Below, in pieces: positions 5,253 to 6,271 of a DNA stretch of 6,271 nt; the first letter of the stretch is position 1; each line of letters starts with the position of its first letter. The position numbers and the translations under genes are program-made. Under the pieces are notes generated by a model. It did no database searches and was not told where the DNA came from. It saw only the letters and a list, made by a program, of their open reading frames with translations. This DNA comes from Actinomycetota bacterium (lineage in GTDB: Bacteria; Actinomycetota; Humimicrobiia; Humimicrobiales; Humimicrobiaceae): positions 1 through 6,271 of the forward strand of contig JAQVEM010000078.1 in assembly GCA_028697935.1 (NCBI GenBank). The letters are read 5' to 3'.

Positions 5253-6271
5253 TTAAATAGTCCAGATAAATTTTTTAAACAAATCAAATTTTTTATTATA
5301 TAGATAAACTAATTTCTTTTCTGTTCTTACTTCGCTAAAGTAATTAACAACTTTACTGATATATTTTTGGTGTTCTTCTATTTTATTTATTCCGATTACA
5401 GCCAGTAGAGCTGCGCCTAAAGAAGCACTGACTTCTTTTACCAGTCTCAGGTTACAGTTTAAAGTATTTGCGGCTATCTTGCAGAGTTCACTGCTATTTG
5501 TTCCTCCACCCAGAGCAGTAAACACTTCTGGAATCTCTATTCCATCAATTTTCTGAAGATTTAGCAAAGCAACCTTTAAATCAAAAGATATACCTTCGTA
5601 TAAAGCTCTGGCAAAATGCTCCCGTCTGTGGTTACCATCTATCCCGATAAATTTACCTTTTTTATCCTTCACCCAGTAAGGGCCTGCTTTTGTAAATGAA
5701 TAAAATAAAATATCATCTAAAGAGGGTTCCACTTCTGAAATTTCTTTATTAATAACATCATATACATTTTTATCTTTAATATCATGATAAAAAATTTCCT
5801 TAAACCATCTTAAACTTTCACCAAATGATGCACTTGTTCCCTGAATCAAAAAAAGCCCTGGTATTGAGTGCGAACTGCAGGGGCATTTGTCACTTTTATC
5901 CAGTAAAGGCTCTGCAGTGCATATCGAAATAGTAGCACAACTTCCAAACCTTATAACTCCCTGACCCACTTCTGTTATACCTGCTGAAATGTTATCAGCA
6001 CCTATATCACCTGTACCCACAATAACCGGTACACCTTCTCTTAATCCTGTTCCTCTTGCAGCATCTACAGAAACTTTTCCCGCTATATTAGTCGCAGGAT
6101 AAATTTCTGGAAATATATCTTCTGGTAAATCAAACAAATTTATTATTTCATCTGACCATTTATTGTTCTTTAAGTCATATATAAGGCTGCTTGATGCATA
6201 TGTCATATCAGTGCAGTAATTTCCAGTAAGTTTCATTTTTATAAAATCGCTGGACCACAGTATTTTATATA
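5253..6271 (-). CDS. FGGY-family carbohydrate kinase, 5'-truncated by the window edge
   Basis: The C-terminal two-thirds (339 residues visible) of an ATP-dependent sugar kinase of the xylulokinase/gluconokinase type; the family is about 500 residues, so roughly 150 N-terminal residues lie beyond the window. The frame stays open through the edge, reading KILWSSDFIK before the internal methionine at 6236, and this matches the family's 'kfl...DYl...LTG' element, so that methionine is not the start. Next come TGNYCTDMTYASSSLIYDL, then GTGDIGADNISAGI with the likely catalytic aspartate (about visible residue 88), VIRFGSCATISI for phosphate binding, and ALGGGTNSSELCKIAANTL plus ASLGAALLAVIG in the C-terminal ATP-binding domain. 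All key motifs are present. The substrate (a ketose, polyol or sugar acid) cannot be assigned. It is probably upstream of, and possibly co-transcribed with, the cupin gene. Confidence 0.9.
   Translation of the reverse strand, partial: YKILWSSDFIKMKLTGNYCTDMTYASSSLIYDLKNNKWSDEIINLFDLPEDIFPEIYPATNIAGKVSVDAARGTGLREGVPVIVGTGDIGADNISAGITEVGQGVIRFGSCATISICTAEPLLDKSDKCPCSSHSIPGLFLIQGTSASFGESLRWFKEIFYHDIKDKNVYDVINKEISEVEPSLDDILFYSFTKAGPYWVKDKKGKFIGIDGNHRREHFARALYEGISFDLKVALLNLQKIDGIEIPEVFTALGGGTNSSELCKIAANTLNCNLRLVKEVSASLGAALLAVIGINKIEEHQKYISKVVNYFSEVRTEKKLVYLYNKKFDLFKKFIWTI

Overview
The window is AT-rich bacterial DNA with strong AGGAG-type ribosome binding sites, short intergenic gaps inside operons and AT-rich spacers. 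This fits a low-G+C, probably anaerobic bacterium (Firmicutes-like, or a lineage such as Atribacterota). That placement is inferred from composition and gene style only; no phylogenetic marker is present.

Layout. Positions 1-1091 hold a decayed insertion sequence on the minus strand. Its integrase-type (DDE) transposase has lost a large internal piece and carries several frameshifts and stops, yet helix-turn-helix and catalytic-core fragments are still recognisable, and an 11-bp imperfect inverted repeat flanks it. Positions 1092-1360 are a very AT-rich, gene-free promoter region. One near-consensus promoter there starts inside the right end of the dead element and points at the next genes. 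Positions 1418-4386 hold a two-gene plus-strand operon: a GPH-family (melibiose-carrier-like) MFS symporter, then, 50 bases on, a phytoene-desaturase-like FAD oxidoreductase. Positions 4387-4631 lie between convergent genes and hold a 19-bp imperfect inverted repeat pair about 200 bp apart plus a tandem direct repeat, resembling a MITE or an internally deleted IS. Positions 4632-6271 hold a minus-strand pair: an FGGY carbohydrate kinase whose 5' end is outside the window, followed by a small ureidoglycolate-lyase-like cupin protein.

How the genes may work together. The symporter and oxidoreductase are probably co-transcribed, which suggests uptake (or export) of a small, perhaps lipophilic or cyclic, compound that the flavoenzyme then oxidises, reduces or isomerises; the substrate cannot be read from the sequence. 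The kinase and cupin look like part of a separate sugar or polyol catabolic operon extending beyond position 6271. The most interesting points are the symporter-flavoenzyme pair, the outward promoter at the end of the dead element, and the MITE-like structure between the two operons.
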